Assembly (NCBI GenBank): GCA_937991535.1 | Contig: CALKHN010000109.1 | Coordinates: 62,001 to 126,000, forward strand | Source of the DNA: an uncultured Sphingobacteriales bacterium | GTDB taxonomy: Bacteria; Bacteroidota; Bacteroidia; Chitinophagales; Chitinophagaceae | Length of the DNA: 64,000 bases | Direction of reading: 5' to 3' | Part shown: positions 63,094-64,000 of the stretch, one piece after another | How the letters are laid out: every line of letters begins with the position of its first letter | Numbering within the stretch: position 1 is the stretch's first letter | Translations under genes and position numbers: made by a program | The notes under the pieces: generated by a model | Databases searched by the model: none | Told to the model about the DNA's origin: nothing | Seen by the model: only the letters and a program-made list of their open reading frames with translations

Positions 63094-63915
63094 CTAACAA
63101 ACAAGATAAAGCACTAAAAAAATTTGTACAGGTCTTTTAGGCACACCCGGCTGCTGATTAAATATTTTTTCCATCAATGCAAATAGTTCAGGATGGCTGA
63201 TCTTAAACAAATCGGGCCGGTTAAAAAAATATTCCGCTGCTACCGCAAAAAATTCCGCATGGCTGGTGGCGCCATACACATCAATATCTGAATGTCCCGT
63301 TTTTATTTGGTGAATGGCTTCACTCATATATTTGATCCACGGAATGGTATACTGCTGATGTAATAATGCTTCAGGTATGCCATCGGTTGCGCCGTCCGCT
63401 TTATCAAGCAAGTGTACAAACTCGTGAATGCCGGTATTGTCTTTCTGGCTTTCGTTAAGGAAGCCCTGCCTGAGTGCTGGCTTTGATAATATCATCATGC
63501 GCTGCATAGCGCCTGTTCCTACCATGCCCAGGGTATGGCGTTCATCGCCCGTTGTGGAAAAATCTTCTGTATTAAACCTGTCGCCATACAACAACACATC
63601 CTTCAGATTATAATAGCGCCATTCATCAAATCCAAAAACCGGTATTACCGCGCTGCCGGCCACCAGCACCTTATCTAAGTCTTCCACTTCAGTGTTTACG
63701 CCATGAATACGGATATAGGAAAGAAATTCCTTTATTCTTTTTTCAAAGGCAGTTTTCTGTTCAGCGTCCAACTGCCGGTAATAGGCTACATGATCCGATA
63801 ACAGTTGGGCAAGATTTTCGGGAATTGAAAATACATATCGTTTTCTCTTCCGTATTACAAAAAATAGAGCGATGCACAAAGCGAAAATCAAAACAGGTAG
63901 TATGTACGCGGTCAT
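63094..63915 (-). CDS. MtfA-type zinc metallopeptidase
   Basis: A 273-residue protein with an N-terminal membrane helix (MTAYILPVLIFALCIALFFV) and an MtfA/M90 peptidase domain. The zinc motif is HEFVH (His164, Glu165, His168), with the downstream Glu in AEFFAVAAEYFF (Glu228 or Glu221). LVAGSAVIPVFGFDEWRYYN is a family signature. In E. coli MtfA influences the glucose PTS through Mlc; here that role is unlikely and the substrate is unknown. The last residues (VQIFLVLYLVC) are unusually hydrophobic. Confidence 0.9.
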   Translation of the reverse strand: MTAYILPVLIFALCIALFFVIRKRKRYVFSIPENLAQLLSDHVAYYRQLDAEQKTAFEKRIKEFLSYIRIHGVNTEVEDLDKVLVAGSAVIPVFGFDEWRYYNLKDVLLYGDRFNTEDFSTTGDERHTLGMVGTGAMQRMMILSKPALRQGFLNESQKDNTGIHEFVHLLDKADGATDGIPEALLHQQYTIPWIKYMSEAIHQIKTGHSDIDVYGATSHAEFFAVAAEYFFNRPDLFKISHPELFALMEKIFNQQPGVPKRPVQIFLVLYLVC

Positions 63916-63934
63916 GGGCCAAAGTTAGGCAGTT

Positions 63935-64000
63935 TCATTCCTGGCTGCTGTCTTTTAAGAATGCGATCAGGTCGGTCATCTGCTGCGGATTGACCTGAGC
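63935..64000 (-). CDS. C-terminal end of a c-type cytochrome (partial)
   Basis: Only 21 codons and the TGA stop are in the window, reading leftward from the right edge. The peptide AQVNPQQMTDLIAFLKDSSQ matches the last helix of small class I cytochromes c, which typically ends in a DLIAFLKSL-type segment. The haem motif lies outside the window. Confidence 0.55.
   Translation of the reverse strand, partial: AQVNPQQMTDLIAFLKDSSQE

Overview
The window looks like chromosome from a member of the Bacteroidota, most likely family Chitinophagaceae. Supporting signs are two SusC/SusD pairs each preceded by an ECF sigma/FecR pair, lipoproteins with Bacteroidota-type lipoboxes, weak Shine-Dalgarno sequences, TTTG/TAnnTTTG-like promoters, and a flexirubin-type aryl-polyene pigment cluster. 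The genus cannot be fixed from the sequence alone.

Region 1 (1-17906) is a flexirubin-type pigment cluster in two minus-strand blocks. The left block holds a cut-off methyltransferase, a ketosynthase, a hotdog thioesterase, a secreted unknown protein and a hotdog dehydratase-like protein. The right block holds a CoA ligase, tyrosine ammonia-lyase, ketoreductase, ketosynthase, acyl carrier protein and LpxL-like acyltransferase. Tyrosine would be deaminated to coumarate, activated, extended on the ACP by the ketosynthases, ketoreductase and dehydratase, then acylated. Between the blocks lies a plus-strand efflux operon (TetR, TolC, HlyD, two ABC ATPases, two ABC-2 permeases) laid out like E. 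coli ybhGFSR with its TetR regulator. A two-gene PIN toxin-antitoxin-like module also lies there, flanked by near-identical structured direct repeats.

Region 2 (18016-22971) holds housekeeping genes (scpB, an isolated atpG) and a TonB-dependent-receptor-like outer-membrane barrel.

Region 3 (23183-58960) is a large glycan-utilisation region. It has a Tat-exported sugar isomerase-like TIM barrel, two Tat-exported Gfo/Idh/MocA oxidoreductases, two propeller dehydrogenase-like lipoproteins (one ending in cytochrome c, one in a blue-copper domain), two sigma/anti-sigma/SusC/SusD sets, two GH74-like Asp-box propeller lipoproteins, an amidohydrolase, a DUF4838 protein and an acetyl-esterase-like hydrolase. 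The mixture of periplasmic redox enzymes and surface glycan importers suggests an oxidative route of glycoside breakdown (inference).

Region 4 (59048-64000) holds a YggS-family PLP protein, a GNAT-nitrilase fusion, a broken REP-associated transposase gene, an unknown lipoprotein with a clear terminator, an MtfA-type peptidase and the end of a c-type cytochrome.

Running through the window is a set of palindromic REP-like elements. Three long copies have inverted terminal arms around two hairpins. Related hairpins flank the toxin-antitoxin module, and different hairpin repeats extend into the coding start of one SusC gene. The broken transposase gene may be a relic of the enzyme class that spreads such repeats.
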